Positions 22,793 through 35,435 of a DNA stretch of 64,000 bases are shown here, piece by piece (the stretch's first letter is position 1; each line of letters begins with the position of its first letter). The DNA lies in NCBI GenBank assembly GCA_030737875.1, contig CM060915.1, positions 630,418,786 through 630,482,785 on the forward strand, written 5' to 3'. This stretch comes from Allium sativum. Taxonomy: Eukaryota > Streptophyta > Magnoliopsida > Asparagales > Amaryllidaceae. A program made the position numbers and the translations under genes. The notes beneath the pieces were generated by a model, which worked only from the letters and a program-made list of their open reading frames with translations, ran no database searches and was not told the origin of the DNA.

Positions 22793-25700
22793 AGTTTATG
22801 GGGATCTAGATTTTTTTTCGGTACCGTAACTTTTATTTGCTTAGATTCGGTGGATATAGCATTTTCGATTAAATAGAAGCAGGTAACTGTTGAAAAGATC
22901 GATTTTAGAGCTTTGTTTTAACTGCTTGACATTTTTTTGTTACTCTTAATTAGATAAACAAAATATTTACGGTTTAGTTGAATAAATTCTATTTAGATGT
23001 TTGGTAATATTAATTCTATTACATTTAATAATTGAAAATTGGTATTGTTTGATTTACTGAAAATTTCTGAATTGGAGTTTGCTGACATTTTTGGTTCCAG
23101 TTACAAAAACCATTTCTCTATCACCATCAAACCTTGCATCAGTTGCTAGGCTGATTTAAGATTGAGGACAATAATGGTTAGTTGTTTGATTGATTTAAAA
23201 TTCGGGACAACATAGCTGAGGTAAGTATATCACGTCCTTTAGATTTAATACATTTTTAATCTTCGTGGATTCAAATTATTTTTAGCCACTTATTTTTACT
23301 TTATCTAAAGATGGGTTATGGTTTAAAATACAAGGATATGAGATATGAACGAGCCTAATATTATATTACTTTTGGTTCACGTATATAAATTGACAATTGC
23401 TTTGATATTTTGGTTTAAAGTATGACTTCTACATTTTATTCCTTTCAATTATTTTAAGTCCCAATTGCTCTTTACAAATTTCAGTGGTTTTTTTCCATCA
23501 TCAAATATATATATATATATAGGTACCCAATCAAAGGACATTTTGACTATACTTGCTGATCTTCTTCATCGTTGTTTATGCTATGTTCAAAATTCTTAGT
23601 TTAGATGGAACCCAAACTTTGATACTAATGTTACATATGTATCTTCTAGGAAACTAATAGCATAATTAAGTATAAAAATAAAAATAAAGTTGGAAATAGA
23701 TTAGGAATTCCATTTAAAACGACATTTCTATTTTTCCAATCTATGTTTGATATAAAATTGCTTTATTAATATTTTGAAAGACAACATACTTAACTTTTTA
23801 GTATGTTACTTATTTATTAACTCACCTCTTATACTTATTTAGTATAATAATTTTGTTGGTCCGTGGTGATAATAGTCATCCGTTTTCATATATGACTAAT
23901 GTGGAATTCAATTGGATATTCTAGACATTGTATTATTAGAACATAACACTCAGACCAACTGCCCTATGCCTATATTATTGGATTCTTTCTACTTCAGAAT
24001 TTGAATTTTCTTTATATTATTATGCTATGTTTTTTTTTTTCAGTTTTTTTAGTAGCTAATATATTTTACACATGCCATTATTAAGTATTTAAAGTAGTGT
24101 TTTGGCAGTAATTTTGGTAATAAATTGAACTTACCATGTGTCATCTTCAGTCTCAGTGCTGTGGAAATGAACTATTCCCTTATTTGCTTCCTATTACTAT
24201 GTTAATTTCATCGTTTTAAAGGATTTCTTTAAAGAAAGCAGGATTTTTACAGAATTTTGTATCATGCATTCAAATTCCGTCAGGTCGATTATTTATTACT
24301 TATTTAGACTATATTGTTTGCTAAAGCCCTCTGGCAAAGCCTCACATTACCTATGTTAACAATATTGAGACACCAGTTACTGGGGTTGGAAATTTGAGGA
24401 AGTGTATAATGTATTAGGTTGTAAAGGTGTTTTTGTATTACATTGTAAAGTATTTTAATATAGATGGCTCAACGTATTATGTATTGACATTTAATCTACG
24501 ACTGTTCTTTTCTTTGTATCCACCCATTAAATTCACATTCATTGACATATCAACATTTTCAATCAATCATGAGCAAATCACCTAGCTGAATTGCAATTAG
24601 TCCATAGAAGATTTTGTAACTGCGCATGAAAAGGTATTTTTTTGTTTACAATATTTTGCTTCTAAAGTGAGGAGATCCGGTGATTAAGTGAAATATACAT
24701 TTTTTTCGACAACATAAAGCTGCTGATAAGGTAAGGTAAATGCAAGATTTAATTGAGCGTTTCCAATGTTTGGCACAATATTTCTGTGTTCTTGATTCCC
24801 GAATGATACTTTATGCTTAATTGTTTGAATCAAATGTCACGTTCCATTTATATTCTTGATAAAATTCATTCACCTTCGATTATTATTTTCTTTGAACATG
24901 ATTTTTTTTTGAACATGAGTCACTTTTTAAATCTTTGCATCTATGTTAACGTTGAAATCCATTACTATAATCTTGGTATAATTAGATTGCTTTTAACGAT
25001 TACTCCACTTTCCACAAATTATAAACTTGAAATATGTATATTGCAAAATATTTCTTTGTACATTATTTATTTATGTTTTCATCATATTACTATTCTAGGC
25101 ATTTACACATCATAAATACGTTTTTATATCATAAACTATTTTAGTCTACAATTTCAGCAGTTTTCCAACTTACTATGTTTTTCTCAATATATTCATTCTT
25201 TTTATTAATACTAAATACTGTACATGGAAATATAAATAAATTTTCGTAGTACTATCATACAGTCTTCCAGTTACTTATCTATTTAACCTAAAACTACATA
25301 ACAAATAAAAGATGAGCATTTTGTCCAGTGGAATATAAAAGAAAGAAACATTTGTGTTGCATTATGAAATTGAACAATTGTATTGAGGTTTAATTTTTAT
25401 CTATGGAACAAATAGTGGTTTTCTTCATTTGCATTTTAAAACATTTTAACCGATGATGTTGCATTTTGAAGTAAAGCTATGTTATTTTATTATTTAACAA
25501 AGTTTCAATGATTGTTTACTAATCATAACTAATTTATATATTTCACCTAATTTAAAAATAATAATTAACAACAATTATCTAGAATAATTACTAATGACGA
25601 TTACCCATAATAATTATTAATTAATTCCAGTAATAATTAATTAATCTAATTTCTGTTCTGTGGACTCTTATTTCTAATTTCTTGAACTCTTAACTTTAGC

Positions 25701-28700
25701 TAAAAACGCTAATTGTAAATGTTGCGTCCAACGTGTGTTTCCTTAAAATCAAAAGAAGTAGATTATGCTAATTGAAATACGCTTTCATCATGTACGAGGT
25801 ACGAGAACAAGAGGTAAAGGGCACTCGATTCATTCAAGTTACAATATCCAAATATTGATATGTGGAACATTTTCGTTGATTTAGGACTGATTCAATAACA
25901 TTTAATTGTTCCATTCTCTTTTTATGCGTAATAATATTTAGTTTGATAAATCTATGCATGAAGCACAACATGCAACTTTACAGATTTAATAGGAATGAAC
26001 TACATACTATTTATATATATTATTTATGTTTATATTTTTATATTTATATTATAAGTAAATATATTAATAGCAAGAAGTCAGGGCTCTTATAAACAGAAAT
26101 TTTGCATCCTTTCTCAGCTGTAATTACACTTTAATCTCATTTAATCCACGTTAGAATATAGCAGATCCGATAATTGGTGAAGGTGGTCACTCTAAAATTG
26201 CATAAGTAGAAGTTAGCGAATATCACATAACGGAATTATAAAATGAGACTAATATCAAATCATGTTTTCTAAACTTTTACATCAGTTTTATTACTACAGT
26301 TATAGGGCATTATAGATTAAAGAAATTCATTTGTGCCCAATTGGATTGCAATATTGTGTTTGGCAATGAAAAAAGGTAATTGGTCTAAACTCATATATAT
26401 GTAAGTAAGGAGCTGCGGAAGTTAAAGAGAGCATGAGAGCATGCAACTAATATGCTGTTAATTATTCTACAACTACCAAATTACTCACCTTACATTTGTT
26501 TAGCATAGTAATTTTTTCAAGAATATACCATATACTATGTTACTGTTACTCCACTATAACCTGGACATTAATATTATTGATTTGATTGAAAATCTTGCGT
26601 ATCAAAAACTTGAATTGTTTATAGTTGGAACTATAAAATTCTAACTAATGTGATAGAAAATTAGGTTAATAAGGAAATTTTATGTCCAACTATCTTTTAT
26701 GCACTTTATAATTCATATTTGTTTATTCTTGAGAAATTAATTTATAGAAACCTAATTATCCTTTATTCCCTCAGACAATTGGAGACGATGATGACGAATT
26801 AATGTTTAGTTGTGCTTAGCTAAATCCTAACAAGCAAGCAAGCTGTTAACCTTTGTTATTGTTGTCCAATTGATAATTAGATTGCATAAAAATGCCATGT
26901 TTTTAAGTTAGTTTTGTTAGTTTATGGTCAGAATATTTAACGTAGCTTCGTTAACGCGATTTTTATCTTATCTCCGGCTGCAAGTTCTGTATTCCTAACG
27001 CTAAAAATCTGGACATTAAACAAAATTTTCTTATTTTTTACCAATGATTTAATTATCAACTTGATTATCTAAAGCTATTATTGTCTTAACTGTTCTGTAC
27101 GTTGATATGAAACGTTTAATTTTTGACCAGACATTAGCTTTTTTGTGCACATGAAATATATATGTTCTTGCGCGTTGATGTAATGGAAAATGGTAGTGAC
27201 TGGTAGCTTTTCAATGTACATGAAATATATCTTCTCCTGGTGCATTGATATGAAATATGTCTTTTTGTGTATACGAAATATATCTTTTATGTACATGATC
27301 TATTGATTTGTGTTGCAATTCTACATAGCTTTGAGTTCCAAGACGAACTCAGGAGAAGTCATAAAATCTGGGTAAAGATGAGCAAGAAATGGTCTTTACC
27401 CTTCCCTGCTAAAAAAGGAATCGACATGGGAAACACCACTTGAGTGCCACTGAGTAAAATTTATCAAAACTTAAAATCTTTATTCAATGATGTAGCATTT
27501 GTTTCTAAGCCGACGTTGGTTATGTTTCTCTATATAATTACCTGATCAACTCCAGATATTCCAGCAAGGCAAAGTAAAAGAAATGCAGTATATAGCCTTA
27601 TAATTTCCAATTTTTATGCCTTTGTCTCTAGCTCTGGTGGCTGCTCATTAATGGTTGGGATTGCAAGAAGGTATATTCCTATAAAACAAAATATTAGTTT
27701 AACAGTTTCATTTTAAATAGAGTAAAGAAATAGTTTAATTTTACTTTATGGACAATGTAATCACACGTACCAATTTTAACAATTTCATTTTGGAAATATT
27801 TACACATCCTGTAATTGAATACTGGCTTTATGCAGCAAATATAAAGTTTAAATGGCATAAAATCAACATCCTTTAAACTTCATATTTACATCAAACATAC
27901 TGATTATATCAGAACTTTGTGCAAAAGGAACGACACTATTGGTAGATACAACTCTGTGTTGAAGGCCTTTAACCGATGATTATGCAGTAAGGTCTTTAAC
28001 CAATTATTCTGCAGTAATCAAATCTGAAAACCTAAGGGTGCGTTTGGTTTATTTTGTGTTTTGGCTTTTCAAAATTAAATATAATAGATGCTTAGAGTTA
28101 AGTGATGACGTCAGAGACAGAGTAGACGAGGAAGGGGATGTAGGGATGGTGGACGGACAAATTGGCTATCATTTTTTTTTTTCATTTCTTGAAAGTCAAA
28201 AATAATAAAAAGTTGTTTTCGGTTTTACGGGTTAACATCGTTTCTTAAAACTATTGTTTTTCATAATTTATGTGCATCATTCACATTTTTGTATATGCGG
28301 AAATCGAAAATTAAAAAGGGTGTAAAGAATGAACCCTCAATATTTCTAAAATTTTTATGCCCACTTATCTTTTATGGCATTTAAACATCATATTTGTATG
28401 TTATCATTATATTTATTTATGTTTAACACTGTAGTAATCAATGGGACTGAAAACTGTATGTTATATTAGTTTAAGTAAGTTGGTTTATGTGCTAAATAAT
28501 TCTCACCTATAATTCTCAATAAGTATACTTATTTAGTGAATGAGATGAAGTACCATTTGAGAAGTAGTTGTATATGTTGATTTGCTGCATTCAAGTACTA
28601 TTGAAAGCCCATATAATATAGGTATAAAAATAAGCATGACAGGCTATTACTACGTCCTCTTCTGGCTTGGTGATAAATGCGACATTTGTTATACTCCAAT

Positions 28701-29570
28701 TTTATATTGTATACAATTTATTATTTATTTGTGGGACGACACATTCTCCGGGTATGTGTATTATTTATTTGTATTTGAGAAAATTATGTTTTACACTTAT
28801 GAATGTGGACATATCTGTTATGAGTAGAATCACTTCCTTAATTTTATTAGAACTGGAAAATAATAGTCATCTGATTAATGGTGCATCTTAGCTAGGTTTG
28901 AATGCACTGTTGGTCAATAATATTTCATTTTTAAATTAATCACCAATTTTTTGATTATTTACATTAAACCAAGTAAAGTAATCCAACTTTAATCTATTGC
29001 AAAACCTTAATGGAGTTTCAAATAAATATTGGTTTTTGACTGAATTGTCCTCACCCCTTCTCATTTTATGAAAATTTGTGACCAACCAAATTTTGTTAAA
29101 CTCGCACGAAAAAAAAGTAACAAAATAAAAACTTTAAAAGTTTTATTTGTACGTAATGAAATTTGATGTGAATATAAATAAAGACATAGAAGACAGTTTG
29201 GTTTTACTGCATATGATCTCATCTTTTTGTACAATATTATTTTAACTGTATATCTACAGTAGTTATTTAAAATATGATTGATCTAATAGTACAAACATAA
29301 TGAAAATTTATGTGTTTAAATAGTTTAGGATAAATCATGTAGATATATGCATCGAAATTGATTGCGGTAGTACTATATAAACTGAAATTTAAGTAGGATT
29401 GAAAAAATGGATGTAAGGCTTAAAAAGTGATTATTATTGTTTATTTTTTTAGTTGGTTATTTTCTCTTCTTATTCCAAATGTAATACTTTTTTGGGTCCA
29501 TTGTCTTTGCCTTTCTTTTCCTCTATAAAACTATCACGTTTCGCTCTTTGACTATTTTGACCTCTTTTCA
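22793..29570. other. AT-rich intergenic DNA, no recognised gene
   Basis: Nearly 7 kb of AT-rich sequence with short AT microsatellites (for example near 23506) and only small open frames of no recognised family. The region 27120-27300 holds imperfect repeats of a TGAAATATAT-containing unit, about 50-60 bp apart. Possible small exons cannot be judged without transcript data. Confidence 0.45.
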
Positions 29571-29573
29571 AAA

Positions 29574-29990
29574 ATGGCCAGTATAGCATCAGGTATGGAT
29601 ATGAAAGATGATTCCAAACCAAATGAAAAGGGAAGTTGCAGTTTCCTATAATAATAAAGCCCTTAAACAATTTTTCCTTAGTAGCTTGGCAAACCCACAT
29701 GGATATTGTGCTGTAGGATGGAGTGTGGGTAGGCCACCTATTATCAGTATACTCTTTGCCAATGAAAGATCCTAATCAAAACAGAACTCTTTGCTCTAAG
29801 AATGAAATAGGTGGAAGTTTGAAACAATTGATTAATGTAGCTTATGAAGCTACTAGATCAGCTTTTCGTGGAGGAGAAATAATTGAATATCTCGATTAGA
29901 AGAGTTTCAAGAGCTGGCAGAAAAATGCAATCACAAGTTATTTAGCCGAGCAAAAAAGCAGAGTTGAAAACCTGGTGACTTCTTCTGAAC
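29574..29990 (+). pseudogene. Exon-like fragments of an unrecognised protein
   Basis: Short open stretches have protein-like composition. One, 29574-29651, begins MASIASGMDMKDDSKPNEKG. Another, 29762-29899, contains LKQLINVAYEATRSAF. A frame change just before 29900 continues as EEFQELAEKCNHKLFSRAKK. The consecutive frames and mixed-charge composition suggest a decayed gene or captured fragment. I do not recognise the family. Confidence 0.3.
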
Positions 29991-30233
29991 ATCTCATTCT
30001 TGGAGAGTGTTTCACTCGAATATATTTATTTGGATATTATGAATATGATTTGTAAATGAATGTAGAAACATTTATTATAAAATCAGAATACTGTATAGTA
30101 AAATTATAAATTGTGGTATGCAGCCTCTAAATGCTTTCCATTTTGAGGTTAATTATTGCAGAAGTGAATTTGTAAAAGAAAAAAAAACGAATAATTTTCT
30201 GCTTTCACACTTTCAAAGTAGTATTTTTTTTAG

Positions 30234-30363
30234 TGCATGGTCTGTTGATGCCGCTGCCGTAAAGAATGAGCTGCAAAAATAAAAAGCTGCTTTACATGAG
30301 CTCCAAAGAATGCAAAAAAGTGAACTTGATTGCTTTCATGTGGAGCTATAGGAAGTGAGACAG
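30234..30363 (+). pseudogene. Exon-like coiled-coil fragment with two in-frame stops
   Basis: A pyrimidine-rich acceptor (TTTTTTTTAG ending at 30233) precedes an open stretch reading DAAAVKNELQK, stop, KAALHELQRMQKSELDCFHV, then a second stop, and ends CAG before GT at 30364. Both stops are TAA or TAG where Gln or Glu codons would fit. The heptad-like pattern and splice-like edges suggest a dead exon of a coiled-coil protein. Family unknown. Confidence 0.35.
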
Positions 30364-30957
30364 GTTTTGATGTTGTTTTGGACTGCAGGACTTGACTGTG
30401 CAGATTAGTTAGATTGTGGCTATCATTAGTTTTGTATATTACTGGTCTATTTATGGTATCCTTATATCATATTATATTAAACTTTTGAGATGTATAATTT
30501 ATATTTATCTATTTGTATCTTGAGATCTATTAGATGGATAAGCTGAATGTAATCCTCAAGTGGTAAATTGTGAATTGACTGACGGTTTTCTTTCAAAAAA
30601 GGCTGTAGTATGTTTCTCCAATTGTCATATTTTTATATCTGATGTGTCTATGTTTTTATTTACTGTTTTCAACCACTTAATTTAAAACTTAATAGACTTA
30701 TACAACTGCTGTATTCGAGATCAAATTTATGAAGCATCAGAAATGAATATGTTGGGAATAAATGATAATTGATTGATCTTCCTGTTCCGTCTTTGGAATT
30801 TATGTGAGGATAATTTTCTTTGTAAATTAAGACAAAATTATCAGTACTATTTTAAGGGAAAAATACATGAAGTCTTTCGTGTTTTTTTTCAAGCGTTCTT
30901 TTTCTTTACTATATTTAATATAAGCAATGGTATTAACTAATTCACCACTACTACTAA

Positions 30958-30962
30958 CATAT
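30958..30962 (+). repeat. Probable target site duplication of family C (CATAT, left copy)
   Basis: The five bases before the first C LTR. The matching copy would lie beyond the right window edge, so this is not verified. Confidence 0.4.
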
Positions 30963-31015
30963 TGTAACACCCCGTAATTCTGTAACACTAAGTTTCACAA
31001 ATTAAAGTATAGTTT
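30963..31015 (+). repeat. Family C first LTR, 5' fragment
   Basis: These 53 bases match the start of the C second LTR at 47412-47464 and stop where B inserted. Confidence 0.92.
31011..31015 (+). repeat. Target site duplication of family B, left copy (AGTTT)
   Basis: AGTTT here pairs with AGTTA at 41287-41291. The uninterrupted C LTR has AGTTA at this point, so the left copy has acquired one mutation since insertion. Confidence 0.8.
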
Positions 31016-31252
31016 TGTAACAACCCGAATTTTATTAACATGTTGAAACTAGAAAACAAGGTATAATTAAATTTAAAAATAAAAATCAAGGGAAACAGGT
31101 TGGGCCATTGCGTTTGTCTCAAAATTCTGCATGGAAACGAGTCCAAATTTTCGAAAAACGGATTCCGTATGAGGGAGATATGACCCTCCAAAGTTTCAGT
31201 AATTTTCAGAAACCAAAACAGCTCAAAATTCGAATTCGAACCCAGAAGCGGG

Positions 31253-31276
31253 CTGGGCGGGAAATTTCCCGCCCAG
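31253..31276. repeat. Perfect 24-bp palindrome in the B 5' LTR
   Basis: The arm CTGGGCGGGAAA is followed directly by its reverse complement. The 3' LTR has the same arms CTGGGCGGGA and TCCCGCCCAG separated by TTT (37485-37507). Family C has imperfect versions at about 41484 and 47647. Confidence 0.9.
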
Positions 31277-31282
31277 GACCCA

Positions 31283-31345
31283 GGTCGACTGGGTGGTCTA
31301 CTGGGTAGTCGACCTCCCCCTGACCAGTTCGACTGGGTAGTCGAC
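31283..31345. promoter_or_regulatory. GTCGAC palindrome cluster upstream of the TATA box, B 5' LTR
   Basis: Several copies of CAGGTCGACTGGG and GGTAGTCGACCT in alternating sense, some mutated (GTCTAC, TTCGAC). The cluster lies about 100 bp upstream of the TATA box. A regulatory role is inferred from position and dyad symmetry only. Confidence 0.5.
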
Positions 31346-31438
31346 CTGGGGGTACCTACCCCGAATTTCCAGATCGAAGGCTGAGTTCATTTCTCCGTAT
31401 CTAGACCGATTTCTGGACCAAATTCGTGACTCTAAACC

Positions 31439-31446
31439 TATATAAA
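31439..31446 (+). promoter_or_regulatory. TATA box, family B 5' LTR
   Basis: TATATAAA followed by a C-rich stretch and CTCATTCTCTCTACA, a good plant initiator context. It is conserved at 37715 in the other LTR. With AATAAA at 34921, the repeated R region would be about 3.5 kb. Confidence 0.65.
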
Positions 31447-32953
31447 CAGCCCCTAGCCTCATTCTCTCTACACCATTTCATTCTGCCCTTATGCTACCTC
31501 TGTGAAAATCAAAATGATAATATTTAAATTAAAAGAGACAACTTCTTCTTCGTCAAGACAACATCTAGGAATTGCAAATTGGGGGTTTTCAACTAGAACA
31601 AGACTAAACAAATAGAGATTCAACAACTGCAGTAACCATTTCCAGAATCAAATCTCTGCACTCTAATTCTTGATCCGCGCTCTGTAAGTTCTAGTTACTT
31701 TGAGATTGAAACTTGTTAAATTTAATATGGACATGGAATAAAATGAAATTGGACCTAAGCTTGATTATCTATTTGGATCTGTTCTTGTCTTTTCTTGAAT
31801 CTATGATTTTGGGTTATTTCTTATTGATGGAATCATGCCCATTCATGATGTTGGACCTAGTTTATTATTCAAACGCTAGATTGTAAAATGAATTCTTGGA
31901 TCTTGACTTGATTATAAGAATTGTTAATTCAGTTTTCACCCTATCCTCTCTTGAATCTTGAATTAGGGAATATTGCTATGAAATCAGTTTGGACTTATCC
32001 ATGTTATCAATTGGAATTAGACCCATGTATGATAATTGATTTATACCTATTCTTGGACCTTGACTTTTGGAATACTGCTATGAAAATTAACTTGGGCCTA
32101 TTCATGTTTTAAATCAAATATTATCACGCCTATGGCATTGAAACTATTGTTAATGGCCAAAGACTATGCCTATAACTGAGAACATAAGACTATTGCCTAT
32201 GACTATGACAAGGACAATTGTGGCTAATCACCTATGACTCGTGACTATGAATTACTGCCTATGATTATGAACAGAAGACTATTGTCTATGACCATGACCT
32301 TGAAACTGTTATAGTTAATTGCCTATGACTATTTAGGGTAGTTGTCTAGAACTATTTTGGATAGTTCATTACTATTGTGATTAATCGCTTATGATTCTCT
32401 ACGACTATGACTATTGTGGCCAATTGACTATTACAGTTGATTGTTCATAACACTATAGTTGAAAACCATGTTATACACCAAGACCATTGATCCATTATCC
32501 TTGTATTTGGCTGGCTTTTGCATGCCTATTCTTTTATGCCAATTTTTATCATGACTATCACCTTATTATGCCAGATTTGAAAGCCTGTTATTCTCTATAT
32601 GCCAGTGATGTTATAACCAATTATCCCAAGTTATATCATGCCAGATTTATCACCTTGTACTCGTTCTTTTGCCTATCATAATTGGGATGTTATTCCCTTT
32701 TATTTTGGACCTGGACCTACTTGTAATTTAGATCAATTTACGTTTACATGCGATGGGGATACGAACTGGGTAGGTTAGGCAAACATGAATTGGTTATGAA
32801 TATGAATCATGAACTTGATAATAGGCATAAGTGGAAACCCGAAAACTTGATATGAGAACTTGACATGAAACTCGCTTAGAAACTTGACACGAACTTGACA
32901 TGAAAATTGAACATGGACATGACACTTAGAATGAACTTGAAAATGGCTAACTC

Positions 32954-33145
32954 GAGGTTGGGTTGAGTTTGTAGTGTAATTCTACTCGGAACCGCCCAAC
33001 AAATCCAGTTACTGCAAACAATAGGATCCAACGTGGGTAGTTGGTCATATCGCACTTGAAAACCCGAGGTCAGACTGAGTTGTGGTGTAATTCTGCCCAG
33101 AAGCGCCCGTCATATCCATTGACCACAACAACAGGTCTGATGTCA
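32954..33145 (+). repeat. Two-hairpin structured block, B 5' LTR
   Basis: Two diverged copies, each about 85 bp, have nested paired arms. Copy 1 has GTTTGTAGT/ACTGCAAAC (32967-32975/33011-33019). Copy 2 has TCAGAC/GTCTGA (33070-33075/33135-33140) and GTTGTGGT/ACCACAAC (33079-33086/33122-33129). The loop region is rich in GCCC. Family C has the same fold with other stem bases. Confidence 0.8.
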
Positions 33146-33176
33146 GAGGTTGGTGCATTAATGAATTAATGACACA

Positions 33177-33730
33177 TGATAGGGTTAAGTCATGAAACGC
33201 TTGAATATACTTAACCAATTTGACATGATGACTTGACAGGGTTAAGTCATGAACCGCTTGAATATACTTAACCAATTTGACACGATGATTTGATAGGGTT
33301 AAGTCATGAACCGCTTGAATATACTCAACCAATTTGACATGATGACGTGATAGGGTTAAGTCATGAATCACTTGAATATACTTAACCAATTTGACACGAT
33401 GATTTGATAGGGTTAAGTCATGAACCGCTTGAATATACTTAACCAATTTGACACGATGAATTCATAGGGTTAAGTCATGAACCGCTTGAATATACATAAC
33501 CAATTTGACATGATGATTTGATAGGGTTAAGTCATGAACCGCTTGAATATACTTAACCAACTTGACACATGATTCATAGGGCTAAGTCATGAACTCGAAC
33601 AGCAACACTTAGCCAATTTGACATGACACGTAAGCGGGTTAAGTCACGAACTTGAATGACATCACTTAACCAACTTGACATGCTAAACTGATGGGGTTAA
33701 GTCTCGAATTTAAATGACAACACTTAACCT
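33177..33730 (+). repeat. 57-bp tandem hairpin array, B 5' LTR (about 10 units)
   Basis: Each unit carries GGTTAAGT and, about 20-25 bases later, ACTTAACC. The unit at 33580-33614 has GGCTAAGT/ACTTAGCC, a matched change in both arms. Because 57 is a multiple of three, the minus strand has a 133-codon open frame of repeated 19-residue units; I consider it a by-product. Confidence 0.88.
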
Positions 33731-34134
33731 ACTGGACGGAAACCCTAGTTACACGGTCCTTTTCAGCAGTAACCCACTAGATGTATCACGGTACCCTGGA
33801 ACTAGGCAGGGTGGGGCATGATTACTGGGTTGATTGTAAGCGACCAGAACGACGGCTGAGTTGGTGCGCCATTGTAGGTTCAGGCGGACTATGGTCGTGA
33901 ACGTAGTCCGGAGTTGAAAAAGCAGGCATTGGGCACCAGTAGATTTACACTGTGCGTGCTTGATTCGTGTCGGTGGTTGGCACCCTAAGGCTTGATACAC
34001 CCTATGGTGGACCTAGCACACGTAACTACATTCGTGATAGGGTCGTAAGACACAGACACATGACGAGCTAGGACTTGTAGGGAGCCGATCGATTAATAGA
34101 TCGTTACATGGAGAAAAAAAGGGTGTTGTTCGTT

Positions 34135-34260
34135 AGGTAGCATAATCCCTAGTGGTCCTAGGTGGCATAAACCCTAATCGAATCTAGAAAACGTTCATTA
34201 GGTAGCATAATCCCAAGTGGTCCTAGGTGGCATAAATCATAGTTGAACACGCGATAGTTC
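34135..34260 (+). repeat. GTAGCATAATCCC direct repeats, B 5' LTR
   Basis: Two copies of a unit of about 65 bp containing TTAGGTAGCATAATCCC, GTGGTCCTAGGTGGCATAAA and an ACGTT junction. Related copies lie in the B 3' LTR (40365-40470) and in C (44765-44900). Confidence 0.75.
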
Positions 34261-34920
34261 ATGATAAGGAAACCTAGCCAGAACAAGGGTGGCAGTCCAA
34301 ACGATTTCAAGAATGGTGGCACTACGTTGAAGTAGTATAGAAATACGTGATGAAACCCGTACGATATACGGCAAGGGACTGTACATATACATGGAAAGGA
34401 TGATACGGGTTGGGGTACTAGTACAGTTGGTGCAGAGAGTGTTAAACATGCGATGCTATACGTAGTTTATCTAGTTTGCATAGTTTATCTTGTTACCGTA
34501 GTTTATCTTGTTACAATAGTTTATCTTGTTATCTTAGTTTAACATGCCTATCTTTAGATCATCCTTATGTTTACTTTCAGTTTATACATGTCATGTTACC
34601 TTTACTTGTATCTATGCTGAAAGTCACTAGGACTTACCAGTCAGTATGGCTGACCCGTTTTGTTTCGGCTCTTTTTCTTCCGTTCCCCCCCAGGTTCTCA
34701 GAGAGGAAACACTACGATTTAGTTTGGACTTCTTTTTGCTTCAAGATCATCATATATGGCTTGGACCTTTCTTGGCTATGGATGCTTTACTATTTTACTT
34801 GGGGAATGATTTATGACCATGGTTTTATGCTTCTTTACTATTGCAAGATAGATTTCGATGTAATGGATTTAATGGCATTTTGATGTAAAAAGGCTTTAGA
34901 CCTTTCTAGATTTTTAAAGC

Positions 34921-34926
34921 AATAAA
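34921..34926 (+). terminator. Candidate LTR poly(A) signal, B 5' LTR
   Basis: AATAAA followed by TTTGGTTCTTCTT and T/G-rich sequence. It is conserved at 41152 in the 3' LTR, and C has AATAAA at 45449. Confidence 0.5.
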
Positions 34927-35058
34927 ATTTGGTTCTTCTTCAGCTGTTTTATATGTTCTGTCTTGTAATATTTGTGTGTATGTTTACCTAGATAATGCTC
35001 CACCAAAGCTAGTGCATTCCCTTTGTGAGTGACCCTAGCGGAGGTGGGGTGTTACATT

Positions 35059-35070
35059 TGGTATCAGAGC
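35059..35070 (+). other. Family B primer binding site (initiator tRNA-Met)
   Basis: TGGTATCAGAGC, two bases after the 5' LTR end, matches the tRNA-Met 3' end over 12 bases. Confidence 0.92.
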
Positions 35071-35435
35071 AGAAGGTTACCAGACTGGGAAAAAGTTTTT
35101 AAAACCTTTTGAAATTATTTTCAAAACCATTTACAAAGAAGCATTTTTCAAGAAAAGTTTTATCTTTAAAGGCTATTCCCCAAAGGCCATTAGCATTATC
35201 CTTTGTTTCCTTGTTTGAATCCATTTTCCTTTTTTTCCTCCATCTGTAGTCACATTAGTTCCATCTGCGACTAATCTTATTTCAAGCTTTGTAGGGTTGT
35301 CGTGCGATGGAGGTAGTTCTCGAGAGACCTGTTAACACGTTATATAAGAGGGGATAAGAGTGGTTAAGGCGAATGAGGCTCAGAACAAGAAGGTAGAAAT
35401 GTTTCTGTAGGAAAGTCTAGCTTATCTTTCTATCC

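Larger units (their letters stand above)
31016..35056 (+). repeat. Family B 5' LTR
   Basis: In order it contains a 24-bp perfect palindrome (31253-31276), a cluster of GTCGAC palindromes (31283-31345), a TATA box (31439), a region of diverged CTATGACTATG-type repeats (32130-32480), a two-hairpin block (32954-33145), the 57-bp GGTTAAGT array (33177-33730), GTAGCATAATCCC repeats (34135-34260) and AATAAA at 34921. It is one copy shorter than the 3' LTR at its U3 start. Confidence 0.9.

Noticed and set aside
28036..28200. Possible MITE start (GGTGCGTTTGGTT)
   Set aside because: I found no inverted partner or target duplication nearby.
33045..33446. Minus-strand open frame with seven or so repeats of a 19-residue unit (also 39355-39792)
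   Set aside because: The tandem unit is 57 bp, a multiple of three, so any stop-free phase gives a long repetitive frame. It lies in an LTR hairpin array and has no flanking coding signal.
33177..33730. Regularly spaced repeats resembling a CRISPR array
   Set aside because: The whole 57-bp unit is repeated with no unique spacers, and the setting is a plant LTR.
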